Assembly (NCBI GenBank): GCA_041797745.1
Contig: JBHBZU010000054.1
Coordinates: 10,759-74,758, forward strand
DNA from: UBA3871 sp041797745
GTDB taxonomy: Bacteria; Bacillota; Clostridia; Peptostreptococcales; Anaerovoracaceae
DNA: 64,000 bases
Direction: 5' to 3'
This document shows positions 1-7,661 of the stretch, in pieces; within the stretch, counting starts at the first letter, position 1, and each line of letters opens with the position of its first letter. The position numbers and the translations under genes were made by a program. The notes beneath the pieces are model-generated. The model was not told where the DNA came from. It saw only the letters and a list, made by a program, of their open reading frames with translations, and made no database searches.

Positions 1-2
1 CC

Positions 3-839
3 TTGGTTGGTGCAGGCTTTAAGGAAGTTGTGCTTACAGGTATAAACACCGCTCTTTACGGAACGGAAGCAAACTTTAGACCGGAGTTTCCCAAAGGCTA
101 TGAAAAATATGCAAAGCTTTGGAAAGAAGCCTGCAACGAAGATGGCGTTTGTAAGTACGGAACAGGCTTGGGTTTAATTTTAGCCATGATAAACGACATA
201 GACGAGGATTTCAGAATCCGTATCAGTTCGCTGGAGCCTACGGTTATCAATAAAGAAGATATCGGCACTGTTTTGGGCTATGATAAGCTTTGCCATCACA
301 TGCATCTTTCCATGCAAAGCGGCAGTAACAGGGTGCTTAATAATATGAACAGGCATTATACCAAAGAGGACTATATGGAAATTGCCGCTGCACTGTTTGA
401 CTTTGATTCAAACTTCGGAATAAGTACGGATATTATTGCGGGCTTTCCCGGTGAATCGGAAGAGGATTTTCAGGAAAGCTTGGATGTAATTTCCAAAGTG
501 AATTTTTGCAAGGTACATGCCTTTGACTATTCAAAACGAGCAGGTACCAAGGCGGCGGAAATGAAAGAGCATATTGCTCCTCCTATCAAGAAACAAAGAG
601 TTAAAAAGCTAATTGAAGAGGGGAAAAAGGCGTATCAACGTTTTCTGGCTGCAAATGAGGGAGATTGCAGAAAGGTTTTAGTAGAGGAAAAGGATTTTGC
701 TACAGGAAAATATGTGGGCTATACGGATAACTATATAAGAACCTACATTGATGATAATGGAGAAAATCTAATTGGGCAGATGGTAAAGGTTATTTTGAAA
801 AAATCTTATTGCGATGGAATTAGTGCTGTAGTAAAATAA
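3..839 (+). CDS. mtaB: MtaB-type tRNA ms2t6A37 methylthiotransferase, 5'-truncated by window edge
   Basis: This is the C-terminal 278 residues of a radical-SAM methylthiotransferase. MtaB adds a methylthio group to t6A at position 37 of tRNAs. The visible part starts in the radical-SAM barrel and has the family's ISSLEP and HLSMQSGSNRVLNNMNR segments, then the TDIIAGFPGE motif. It ends with a TRAM-like domain (about residues 210-278). The two Fe-S cluster-binding parts (N-terminal UPF0004 domain and the CxxxCxxC motif) lie upstream of the window. The apparent TTG at base 3 is only where the frame enters, not a start. MtaB rather than MiaB or RimO is chosen from the wording of the HLSMQSGS and FDYSKRAGTKAA segments. 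The stop is followed by about 120 AT-rich bases before the HIT gene. Confidence 0.88.
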   Translation: MVGAGFKEVVLTGINTALYGTEANFRPEFPKGYEKYAKLWKEACNEDGVCKYGTGLGLILAMINDIDEDFRIRISSLEPTVINKEDIGTVLGYDKLCHHMHLSMQSGSNRVLNNMNRHYTKEDYMEIAAALFDFDSNFGISTDIIAGFPGESEEDFQESLDVISKVNFCKVHAFDYSKRAGTKAAEMKEHIAPPIKKQRVKKLIEEGKKAYQRFLAANEGDCRKVLVEEKDFATGKYVGYTDNYIRTYIDDNGENLIGQMVKVILKKSYCDGISAVVK

Positions 840-963
840 AATAGAATAATTAAACAATTTAATGTGTATATGCCCGTAAGTTACGCGGTTTTATGCATTT
901 TTATAAATTAAATTCGTAAATTAGGTGTTTTACTGATAAAGTGTTTTAAGGAAAGGAGAAGTC

Positions 964-1305
964 ATGGCAGATTGTATTTTTTGTAAACTGGCTTTAGGAG
1001 AAATTCCAACCAACAAGGTTTATGAGGATGACCAAATCTTTTGCTTCCATGATGCAGAGCCACAGGCGCCTGTTCATGTGTTGATTATACCTAAAAAGCA
1101 TATTGAGTCTTTGGATGATGTCACAGCCGAAGACGAAGCTATGCTGGGTCACCTTATGATTAAGATTAAGGATATTGCAACAAAGCTAAACCTTGAAAAC
1201 GGATACAGGCTTGTAAATAACTGCGGTGAAGACGGTTTTCAGACCGTTAAACACCTGCATTTCCATTTACTTGGAAAGAGAAAGATGACATGGCCTCCTG
1301 GCTGA
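964..1305 (+). CDS. HIT-family nucleotide-binding protein
   Basis: This 113-residue protein has the whole histidine-triad fold. An N-terminal CIFCKLALGEIP segment with the CxxC pair is followed by VLIIPKKHIESL, and the catalytic triad HLHFHLL sits near residue 100. HIT proteins of this length (HinT/PKCI branch) hydrolyse purine nucleoside phosphoramidates or related AMP conjugates. The usual C-terminal end after the triad is GxxMxWPPG, which is what is seen. A strong Shine-Dalgarno (AAGGAAAGGAG, 948-958) sits just ahead of the ATG. It follows mtaB in the same direction, a pairing common in Clostridia. The cellular substrate cannot be told from sequence. Confidence 0.93.
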   Translation: MADCIFCKLALGEIPTNKVYEDDQIFCFHDAEPQAPVHVLIIPKKHIESLDDVTAEDEAMLGHLMIKIKDIATKLNLENGYRLVNNCGEDGFQTVKHLHFHLLGKRKMTWPPG

Positions 1306-1366
1306 TTTTTCAGTCATTTCAGCATATCTAAATATGTTAATTATGTAATAGATATATTGTGTAGTA

Positions 1367-2509
1367 ATGAAAAGCATGTATTGGCTAAAAGAAATTAATA
1401 ATTTAGGAGTTAGCCTCAAAGATTTAAGGCGTTCGGAAAAAGAAATATTAAAATACAACCTTAAGATGCTGCGAAATTTTACTTCTTTTGTAGCACCCTT
1501 GGTTTTTGTGTTCATTTTTTTAGCCTTAACGGTAAAGATTCCTGTAATAAGCTATCCCGTAGTAATTACTTTTGCCTGCATAACAGTCTGCTTCGCCATA
1601 GAAAGTCAGTATGACCTCAAGCGAAAGAGATACAGCCGCATGTCAGTGCTTTTACTGATAGCCCTTTATGACACGGTGGCATATGCCTTTACTATTTACA
1701 TAGGAACCTTTGCAAACAGGGAAAATGTAGGTTCCACCTTTATTATTTTCGTAATTTGTCTTCAGACTATTTATGTTATGCCGCCATCATGGAACTTTAT
1801 CAGATCTATTGTGCCGACTCTTGCATTTATGTCCATATCCATGCTTATTAAAACGCCGGACATATATTTGCAGGACATTCGCAATGCCGTTGTTGCAGTA
1901 GCCATAGGCATACTTTTAAACAACTTCAACGGTAGAGAAAAGGTACAGCTGATTTGCAGTAAGGAAAAGCTTGCCAGAGAATTTGAGCAGTTGCATGAAT
2001 CAAGCGAGATGGATGCGTTAACAGGCGTGTTCAACAGACTTGTTACACAGCGAAAGCTTCAGGAATACTGCAAGGATTGTGCTGATGAAAAAGCAAGCAT
2101 TTTTGCGGCAATGGTGGACGTGGACTTTTTCAAGAAATACAATGACACCTACGGTCATTCAAAGGGTGATGATGTACTGAACTTTGTCGGCAAGATTATG
2201 GGTGAGCTTTCTTCCGAATATGACATTATAGCAGGCAGAATAGGTGGAGAGGAGTTTCTCCTTGCAGGTAGAGCGGGAAGTCGGCTTCAGGCAACTCGCA
2301 TTGCGGACAAGCTGCGCTATGGAGTGGAGTCTGCAAAAATAGAACATCAAACCTCGGACGCAGCTACGAATGTGACAATCAGCATAGGCGTAGCCTTTGC
2401 GCCACTGGGAACTTATGTGGAAAGCAGAGAAATTTATGAAAAAGCGGATGAAGCCCTTTACCAAGCGAAGAAATCCGGCAGAAATTGTGTTAAGACGGTT
2501 ACCTTGTAA
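1367..2509 (+). CDS. Membrane-anchored GGDEF diguanylate cyclase
   Basis: 380 residues: a hydrophobic N-terminal half with about five to six membrane segments (residues ~35-190), a short helical linker, then a GGDEF domain (~215-378). The linker-domain junction carries the typical DALTGVFNR start. The metal and GTP residues are in place (DVDFFKKYND, then IGGEEF, the active GGEEF form), and the C-terminal ADEALYQAKKSGRN motif is present. It should make c-di-GMP from GTP at the cytoplasmic face. No inhibitory RxxD site is found at the expected place before GGEEF, so product inhibition through that site is not expected. The sensor part matches no family I can name. No clear Shine-Dalgarno precedes the chosen ATG; the ATG at 1376 is an alternative. 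Confidence 0.88.
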   Translation: MKSMYWLKEINNLGVSLKDLRRSEKEILKYNLKMLRNFTSFVAPLVFVFIFLALTVKIPVISYPVVITFACITVCFAIESQYDLKRKRYSRMSVLLLIALYDTVAYAFTIYIGTFANRENVGSTFIIFVICLQTIYVMPPSWNFIRSIVPTLAFMSISMLIKTPDIYLQDIRNAVVAVAIGILLNNFNGREKVQLICSKEKLAREFEQLHESSEMDALTGVFNRLVTQRKLQEYCKDCADEKASIFAAMVDVDFFKKYNDTYGHSKGDDVLNFVGKIMGELSSEYDIIAGRIGGEEFLLAGRAGSRLQATRIADKLRYGVESAKIEHQTSDAATNVTISIGVAFAPLGTYVESREIYEKADEALYQAKKSGRNCVKTVTL

Positions 2510-2680
2510 CTTTGGTTATACTGTGGTTTTGGTTATCCTGTAGTTTTTTATAAAATTGGCTGTTTTATCATGGGAATTGATTGGTTTATCATAGGGAATT
2601 GACCGATTTATTTAAATTTATATAGACTTATTTAGATTTATTCAAAGGAAACTGCTGTTAAAAGTAAAGCTTGGGGGGAA

Positions 2681-2780
2681 CTCGGTGTAATTTGGTGAAA
2701 TTCGGCGAAAATCGATGAAATTTAGTAAAACTCGGTGAAATTCGGCGAAAATCGGTGAAATCGGGTAAAATAGGGAAAAA
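2681..2780. repeat. Ten tandem 10-bp units with phased A-tracts
   Basis: The 100 bases consist of ten degenerate 10-mers with consensus ntCGGTGAAA, all exactly 10 bp apart and each ending in an A-run of 2-5 bases. A higher-order 50-bp duplication is visible (units 1-5 resemble units 6-10). The repeat ends 4 bp before the rpsU -35 box. A-tracts repeated once per helical turn are known to bend DNA and to stimulate promoters from the upstream side; that role here is inference. The 170 bases before it (2510-2680) hold no gene but show shorter duplications (see findings). Confidence 0.85.
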
Positions 2781-2784
2781 ATAC

Positions 2785-2813
2785 TTGCAAGATTTATATA
2801 ATAATAGTATAAT
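2785..2813 (+). promoter_or_regulatory. Sigma-A promoter for rpsU-yqeY
   Basis: TTGCAA (2785-2790) and a perfect TATAAT (2808-2813) are separated by 17 bp, 69 bp before the rpsU start. It lies directly downstream of the phased repeat. Confidence 0.75.
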
Positions 2814-2881
2814 AGCTCTGTTATGTGTAGAATTTCCGTTCAGCATGAAGTAATTCAAAATGGCAGGAGGTGAGTTAGAAT

Positions 2882-3061
2882 ATGGCACAGGTTATCGTAA
2901 GAGAAAACGAAAGTCTCGAAAGCGCTCTGAAGAGATTCAAGAGATCTTGCGCAAGAGATGGCGTAATGTCCGAACTGAGAAAGAGAGAACATTATGAAAA
3001 GCCAAGCGTAAGAAGAAAGAAGAAGTCCGAGGCTGCAAGAAAAAAGGCAAAGAAGTACTAA
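2882..3061 (+). CDS. rpsU: 30S ribosomal protein S21
   Basis: 59-residue basic protein starting MAQVIVRENESLESALKRF and ending in a lysine/arginine-rich tail, the full length and layout of bacterial bS21. S21 sits in the small-subunit platform and takes part in translation initiation. GGAGG (2868-2872) precedes the ATG at 2882 with proper spacing. It is followed 29 bp later by a yqeY-family gene, the usual partner of rpsU in Firmicutes. Confidence 0.97.
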   Translation: MAQVIVRENESLESALKRFKRSCARDGVMSELRKREHYEKPSVRRKKKSEAARKKAKKY

Positions 3062-3090
3062 TTCACATATCTTAAAAAGAAGGTGTTAAC

Positions 3091-3540
3091 ATGACCTTAA
3101 AAGAAAGATTAACAGAAGACTTCAAGGAAGCTATGAAAGCTCACGATGAAGTCTCAAAAAATACAATTAGCTTTGCTCGTGCTGCTATTAAGCAGTTCGA
3201 GGTAGATCACAGAGGTGAAGAGCTGGATGATGACGGTATCGTTCAGATCCTGCAAAAGCAGGTGAAAATGCGTAAGGATGCTCTCGCCGATTTTGAAAAA
3301 GCAGGTAGAACGGATTTATCGGATTCCTACAAAGCTGAAATCGAAGTACTTTCAAGGTATCTTCCAAAGCAGCTTACAGAAGAAGAAATTCTAACCATTG
3401 TTAAGGAAACTGCATTTGCACTTGGTATCACAGAGGGCAAACAGAATATGGGTAAGCTCATGGGCGCTGTTATGGGAAAAGTCAAGGGTGTAGCCGACGG
3501 CAATATGGTTAAGAAAGCTGTAGAAAGTTTTTTAGCATAA
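3091..3540 (+). CDS. YqeY / GatB-tail domain protein
   Basis: 149 residues, matching the YqeY family along its whole length (about 148 residues is typical). An N-terminal helical segment (MTLKERLTEDFKEAMKAHD) is followed by the motif YLPKQLTEEEI near the middle and a C-terminal GKLMGAVMGKVKGVADG that resembles the tRNA-contacting tail of GatB. It may act as a small tRNA-binding accessory protein; the precise role is not established. It is co-directional with rpsU and closed by a strong terminator 18 bp after the stop. Confidence 0.9.
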   Translation: MTLKERLTEDFKEAMKAHDEVSKNTISFARAAIKQFEVDHRGEELDDDGIVQILQKQVKMRKDALADFEKAGRTDLSDSYKAEIEVLSRYLPKQLTEEEILTIVKETAFALGITEGKQNMGKLMGAVMGKVKGVADGNMVKKAVESFLA

Positions 3541-3557
3541 CAAAATATTTGATAATT

Positions 3558-3585
3558 AAGGACTCACAAAAGTGAGTCCTTTTTA
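3558..3585 (+). terminator. Rho-independent terminator of rpsU-yqeY
   Basis: A 10-bp perfect stem (AAGGACTCAC / GTGAGTCCTT) with an AAAA loop runs into TTTTT. It separates the ribosomal-protein operon from the toxin-antitoxin pair. Confidence 0.9.
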
Positions 3586-3762
3586 GTTGCATTGCGTTTA
3601 TATTAGGTCTTTTAAGCTGCTTTGCCTTTTATTTAAAAATATTTGTAATTGGTTGCACTAATTTCGGTTACATGGTTGATGTAGGTAAGGCTGTGATATT
3701 TGTACCATAATAGCTTTTAGCGGCACCAAATTACAAGCATTTTGATATTTGCACTTTAAGTA

Positions 3763-3817
3763 TTGACAATGGTGTAAATATTGCACTATAATATAATAAA
3801 AAGTGCATAATTTACAC
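3763..3817 (+). promoter_or_regulatory. Toxin-antitoxin promoter with overlapping inverted-repeat operator
   Basis: TTGACA (3763-3768) and TATAAT (3787-3792), spacing 18 bp. A 16-bp arm, GTGTAAATATTGCACT (3772-3787), faces AGTGCATAATTTACAC (3802-3817) across 14 bp, with 14 of 16 positions complementary. The left arm fills the spacer and touches the -10; the right arm covers the likely transcription start. This is the expected layout for autorepression by the HTH-bearing antitoxin. Further TTGCACT half-sites occur at 3653-3659 and 3749-3755. Confidence 0.75.
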
Positions 3818-3839
3818 TTACGAAAAAATGGAGGTGCAA

Positions 3840-4313
3840 ATGGATAATTTAAAAGATTTACGAAAAGAAAAGAAGTTAACGCAGCAAGAGGCTGCAAAAC
3901 TGGCAGGAGTTTCGCTTCGTTCATATAAATCCTATGAAAATGATGAGGGGAAAGAAACTACCTTTAAGTATAAATATATATATGATGTTTTGATGAAGAC
4001 AAACCCTATTGATGAGGAACACGGTATTTTACAAATTGAAGATATTAGAGAAAGATGTCAGCCTGTTTTCGAGAAATATAAAGTTAACTATTGTTATCTC
4101 TTTGGTTCTTATGCAAAGGCTAAAGCGTCTCAAACCAGTGATGTGGATTTATTGGTTGCAGTAAATATTAAGGGCATGAAATATTATGCATTAGTAGAGG
4201 AAATACGCTCTACATTACATAAAAGAGTTGATGTGCTGGATTTGAATCAGCTAAAAGGAAATTTCGAACTGGTGCAAGAAATTTTAAGGTATGGAGTTAA
4301 GATATATGGATAA
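3840..4313 (+). CDS. MntA-type nucleotidyltransferase antitoxin with N-terminal XRE HTH
   Basis: 157 residues in two parts. Residues ~1-35 form an XRE-type helix-turn-helix (LTQQEAAKLAGVSLRSYKSY). Residues ~65-157 form a minimal nucleotidyltransferase with the exact GSx10DxD motif (GSYAKAKASQTSDVD). Stand-alone MntA antitoxins of type VII systems AMPylate a tyrosine of their HepT toxin; that activity is inferred from the motif and the neighbour. The ATG at 3840 is chosen over 3828 because GGAGG (3830-3834) lies 5 bp before it and would fall inside the longer frame. The stop overlaps the start of hepT. The fused HTH suggests that the same protein represses the operon through the palindrome upstream. 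A free-standing regulator with a degenerate transferase is possible but less likely given the intact motif. Confidence 0.88.
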   Translation: MDNLKDLRKEKKLTQQEAAKLAGVSLRSYKSYENDEGKETTFKYKYIYDVLMKTNPIDEEHGILQIEDIRERCQPVFEKYKVNYCYLFGSYAKAKASQTSDVDLLVAVNIKGMKYYALVEEIRSTLHKRVDVLDLNQLKGNFELVQEILRYGVKIYG

Positions 4314-4629
4314 TACAAAGGATAATGCCTATTATATTGAAAAGATAAAATCAGACTTGTCGTTTATTTGTGAACACATGAAAAATCTTACATTGCAAGA
4401 ATTTAGCAAAGATGAAGTGCTACAGGATTCTATGATGTTTAGAATGGTTCAAATTTCTGAAAATGTAAAGAAACTAACTACAGAATACAAGCAAGAAAAC
4501 AGTCACCTGCCTTGGATGGCATTATCAGGTTTGAGGAATCGAATAGTACATGATTATGGCAATGTTGACATGGAAATAGTATATTACACATTAACTGAAG
4601 ATATTCCTGAATTACTGGAAGAACTTTAG
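4306..4629 (+). CDS. HepT-like (DUF86) HEPN toxin
   Basis: 107 residues of mostly helical HEPN fold, with the RNase signature Rx4HxY seen as RNRIVHDY near residue 85, followed by GNVDMEIVYYT as in DUF86 proteins. HepT toxins cleave RNA and are switched off when the cognate MntA AMPylates the motif tyrosine. I chose ATG 4306 because GGAG (4293-4296) lies 9 bp before it; ATG 4291 would add five residues (MELRY). The start overlaps the antitoxin's last codons by 8 bp, so translation is probably coupled. The next gene, phoH, has its own promoter, so the pair stands as an independent two-gene unit. Confidence 0.87.
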   Translation: MDNTKDNAYYIEKIKSDLSFICEHMKNLTLQEFSKDEVLQDSMMFRMVQISENVKKLTTEYKQENSHLPWMALSGLRNRIVHDYGNVDMEIVYYTLTEDIPELLEEL

Positions 4630-4692
4630 TTTTGAATAAATATTGTAATGTACAATAGCATAATAAATAGCCTATTATATGGTATTTTATGA

Positions 4693-4737
4693 TTGAAGAA
4701 TAGCTGAATTTGAGTTATACTGAAATAAGTATAACTC
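4693..4737 (+). promoter_or_regulatory. phoH promoter with perfect 10-bp palindrome over the -10/start
   Basis: TTGAAG (4693-4698), 17-bp spacer, TATACT (4716-4721). The -10 lies inside the left arm of a perfect inverted repeat, GAGTTATACT (4712-4721) / AGTATAACTC (4728-4737), with a 6-bp centre. The right arm ends directly against the Shine-Dalgarno GGAGG. This could be a repressor operator or a 5'-end mRNA hairpin. Confidence 0.65.
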
Positions 4738-4747
4738 GGAGGATTTT

Positions 4748-5713
4748 ATGAATAAACTGTCATTAAATGTGGATATTGATACAGTAGCATTATTCGGTAA
4801 TTTAGATGAAAATCTTAAGACAGTGGAGGAGCATTGCAAGGTTCAAATCGTGCAGCGAGAGGGTGAACTGATTATCATCGGAGAGCAGGAAGAACTGGCA
4901 GTAGCTATCATTCATGAATTTGAAGATATATTATCCAAGGGAGAAGCTTTAGACAGACAAAAAATCACTTACGTTATGAGCTTGGCAGAACAGGGTGAGT
5001 CTTATGCAAATACCAAGATGGACAGGGACATCCTTTGTTTTACCTGCCACGGAAAGCCTGTAAGACCAAAGACTGTCGGTCAGAAATTCTACGCTCAAAG
5101 TATTCGTAATCGTGATGTGGTTTTCGGCATTGGGCCTGCGGGTACGGGAAAGACTTATCTGGCGGTGGCAATGGCTATTGCCGCGTTCAAACAAAAGCAG
5201 GTGCAAAAGATTATTCTGGCGCGTCCTGCTGTGGAAGCGGGCGAAAGGCTGGGCTTCTTACCAGGAGATCTTCAGGAGAAAGTGGATCCTTATTTAAGAC
5301 CGCTATACGATGCGCTCTACGATATTTTGGGAAGAGATACTGCCCTAAGGCTTAAAGAAAAAGAAGTCATTGAGGTGGTACCGCTGGCTTACATGAGAGG
5401 TCGTACTTTGGACAGCTCTTTCATTATTTTAGACGAGGCGCAAAATACCACCCGTGAGCAGATGAAGATGTTCCTAACACGAATGGGTTTCGGTTCGAAG
5501 ATGGTCATTACTGGAGACATTACCCAGATTGACCTGCCGAGAGGAAAGAAGTCTGGGCTGGTGGAAGCAACCCGCGTGCTAAAAAATATCAGCGGTATCG
5601 ACTTTTGCTATCTTAAAGATGTGGACGTAGTCCGTCACGAGATGGTTAAAAAAATCATCGGGGCATATGACCAATATTATATGCAAAATCCCGATGAACT
5701 TTACGAAGATTAG
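4748..5713 (+). CDS. phoH: PhoH-like P-loop ATPase
   Basis: 321 residues. The N-terminal ~100 residues contain a KH-like segment. The PhoH ATPase follows, with Walker A GPAGTGKT (~residue 130), the LARPAVEAGERLGFLPGD signature, Walker B FIILDEAQN and the TGDITQIDLPRG motif. PhoH proteins of this type are putative RNA-dependent ATPases acting with YbeY in rRNA maturation. It heads the conserved Firmicute block phoH-ybeY-cdd-era-recO-glyQS. Upstream it has its own promoter with a palindrome over the -10. The 120 bp between it and ybeY contain no gene, only a short GTGCG/CGCAC hairpin. Confidence 0.95.
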   Translation: MNKLSLNVDIDTVALFGNLDENLKTVEEHCKVQIVQREGELIIIGEQEELAVAIIHEFEDILSKGEALDRQKITYVMSLAEQGESYANTKMDRDILCFTCHGKPVRPKTVGQKFYAQSIRNRDVVFGIGPAGTGKTYLAVAMAIAAFKQKQVQKIILARPAVEAGERLGFLPGDLQEKVDPYLRPLYDALYDILGRDTALRLKEKEVIEVVPLAYMRGRTLDSSFIILDEAQNTTREQMKMFLTRMGFGSKMVITGDITQIDLPRGKKSGLVEATRVLKNISGIDFCYLKDVDVVRHEMVKKIIGAYDQYYMQNPDELYED

Positions 5714-5833
5714 GTATGCCATACAAGGCAAAGCATAAATTTATTCAGTGCGTCACCAAGCGCACATCATAATAACATAGTACGGCAATAGAAGCCGAAT
5801 AAAAAATATTATGATTTTAAGAGGTAAAAACAA

Positions 5834-6292
5834 ATGGAATTAGTATTTGACGAAAACAAAATGCCGGAGCCCGCAGTGGTTGCCAAGATGTACGATGCGG
5901 CAGAACGTTGCATGGCATATCAAAACTTGAGACACGACAACGTTGAAGTTAGCGTTTCTTTTGTATCCGAAGAGGAAATTCGCAAAATGAATAAGGATTT
6001 TCGAAATAAGGATAGTGTTACGGACGTCTTGTCTTTCCCGCAGTTTGAGGAACCTGAGCAGATTCCGGAGGGGGAATCCATAGCACTTGGGGATGTTGTT
6101 ATCTGTGAGGAGCAGGCTTGCAGGCAAGCTGAAGAATTTGGCCACAGTATAGATAGGGAGATTATGTATCTTTTTGTCCACAGCATTTTCCATCTTTTAG
6201 GCTATGACCATATGAGCGATGAAGAAAAGATACGTATGCGTAAAGCTGAAGAAAATGTTCTAAAGGGCATGGGGCTCACAAGGGAAAACTAA
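5834..6292 (+). CDS. ybeY: Endoribonuclease YbeY (rRNA maturation factor)
   Basis: 152 residues, the normal family length. The zinc site Hx3Hx5H is seen as HSIFHLLGYDH near residue 118, and the DVLSFP and LGDVVIC blocks are in place. YbeY takes part in 16S rRNA 3'-end processing and ribosome quality control. GAGG at 5820-5823 precedes the ATG. It is positioned between phoH and cdd as in related genomes; the diacylglycerol kinase gene often found between ybeY and cdd is absent. Confidence 0.95.
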   Translation: MELVFDENKMPEPAVVAKMYDAAERCMAYQNLRHDNVEVSVSFVSEEEIRKMNKDFRNKDSVTDVLSFPQFEEPEQIPEGESIALGDVVICEEQACRQAEEFGHSIDREIMYLFVHSIFHLLGYDHMSDEEKIRMRKAEENVLKGMGLTREN

Positions 6293-6319
6293 TTTCCATG
6301 GTAAACAGGAGGGCAGGTA

Positions 6320-6706
6320 TTGCAGATGAAGTACAGAGAATTATATAGACAGGCAAAAGAAAGTCTGGAACATTCATATGCGCCGTTTTCAAAATTTAAG
6401 GTAGGGGCGGCACTTCTTTCTAAAACAGGAAAAATTTTTACAGGAGTTAATGTTGAAAATTCATCCTTTGGAGGCACTATATGTGCGGAAAGAACAGCCA
6501 TGTGCAAAGCTGTATCAGAGGGTAGCAGAGAATTTGAAGCAATCGTAATTGTTTCAAGCGAGGGCGCTGTCTGGCCTTGCGGTATTTGCAGACAGTTTAT
6601 GAGAGAGTTTTGCGATTTGGATTTTAAGGTTATTACGGGAGATGATGAAGAAAATTTGCAGTTCCACACTTTAGAAGAACTTTTGCCTGAAAGCTTTAAG
6701 CTTTAG
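6320..6706 (+). CDS. cdd: Cytidine deaminase
   Basis: 128-residue tetrameric-type cytidine deaminase. The catalytic ICAERTA segment gives the first zinc ligand Cys and the catalytic Glu, and WPCGICRQ supplies the other two cysteines. The substrate-binding FSKFKVGAAL is at residues ~20-30. It converts cytidine and deoxycytidine to uridine forms in pyrimidine salvage. The start is probably the TTG at 6320, which sits 7 bp after AGGAGG (6307-6312). The ATG at 6326 is 13 bp away and therefore less favourable. It lies between ybeY and era. Confidence 0.95.
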   Translation: MQMKYRELYRQAKESLEHSYAPFSKFKVGAALLSKTGKIFTGVNVENSSFGGTICAERTAMCKAVSEGSREFEAIVIVSSEGAVWPCGICRQFMREFCDLDFKVITGDDEENLQFHTLEELLPESFKL

Positions 6707-6732
6707 AAATTGATTTAATTTGGAGAAATATA

Positions 6733-7659
6733 TTGAAAACAGGATTTATAGGAATCATAGGAAGAGCAAATGTTGGGAAATCCACATTGTTAAATGCCAT
6801 TTTAGGAGAAAAAATCGCTATTACCACTGACAAGCCTCAGACTACACGGAACAGTATCAGAGGAATATACACTCATTTTGCAGACGGTCGTCCTGAAAAC
6901 ACAGGAATTGACGGTCCAAATGAGGATGTTCAAATTGTGTTTATCGACACTCCGGGGATTCACAAACCCAAGAACAAACTGGGTTCTTATATGGACGATA
7001 TGGCGTTTAATACATTAAAAGAAGTGGATGTCATCATTTTCATCGTGGATAATAACCGTAAAAAAGGTCATGGAGATGAATTTATCATCAATATGCTAAA
7101 GGAAACGGATACACCTAAAATACTGGTTATTAACAAGATAGACAGTATCGAGCCTGAGGAATTTCGTAATATATACGAGGGCTTTGAAGCTATGGGTATC
7201 TTTGACAAGATTTTAGGAGTATCGGCTCTTGAGGGAAAGAATGTATCTGACCTGCTTATTGAAGTCACTTCAAGGCTGGAAGAGGGTCCTATGTATTTTC
7301 CGCCGGATATGGTTACGGATCATCCGGAACGTTTCATAGTAAGTGAAATTATTCGTGAAAAGGCTTTGCTGTATTTGCAGGAAGAGGTGCCTCACGGCAT
7401 TGCAGTGGAGATAGAAGCCTTTAAGGAAGAAAAAAATATTACCAGAATAAATGCTGTAATCTATTGTGAGAAAAAATCTCATAAGGGTATTATTTTAGGT
7501 AAAGAGGGTAAGAAAATCAAGGGCATAGGAAAGAGTGCACGACTTGAAATCGAGGGTTTGCTGGGCACCAGAGTTTATTTGGAGCTTTGGGTTAAAGTAA
7601 AGGAAAATTGGCGAGATTCCGAATTTGCACTTAGCAACTTCGGCTATAAGGAACAATAA
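6733..7659 (+). CDS. era: GTPase Era
   Basis: 308 residues: a GTPase domain (G1 GRANVGKS, G3 DTPGIH, G4 NKID, G5 SALEG) followed by a C-terminal KH domain carrying GIILGKEGKKIKGIG. Era binds the 3' end of 16S rRNA and checks small-subunit assembly. A short insertion rich in charged and glycine residues (about residues 55-70, HFADGRPENTGIDGPNED) lies between G2 and G3, slightly longer than usual. Translation starts at TTG 6733 after TGGAG (6721-6725). The stop is followed 2 bp later by recO, so the two genes are coupled. Confidence 0.96.
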   Translation: MKTGFIGIIGRANVGKSTLLNAILGEKIAITTDKPQTTRNSIRGIYTHFADGRPENTGIDGPNEDVQIVFIDTPGIHKPKNKLGSYMDDMAFNTLKEVDVIIFIVDNNRKKGHGDEFIINMLKETDTPKILVINKIDSIEPEEFRNIYEGFEAMGIFDKILGVSALEGKNVSDLLIEVTSRLEEGPMYFPPDMVTDHPERFIVSEIIREKALLYLQEEVPHGIAVEIEAFKEEKNITRINAVIYCEKKSHKGIILGKEGKKIKGIGKSARLEIEGLLGTRVYLELWVKVKENWRDSEFALSNFGYKEQ

Positions 7660-7661
7660 GT

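Noticed and set aside
2681..2780. CRISPR array
   Set aside because: Units are only 10 bp, contiguous, without spacers of constant length.
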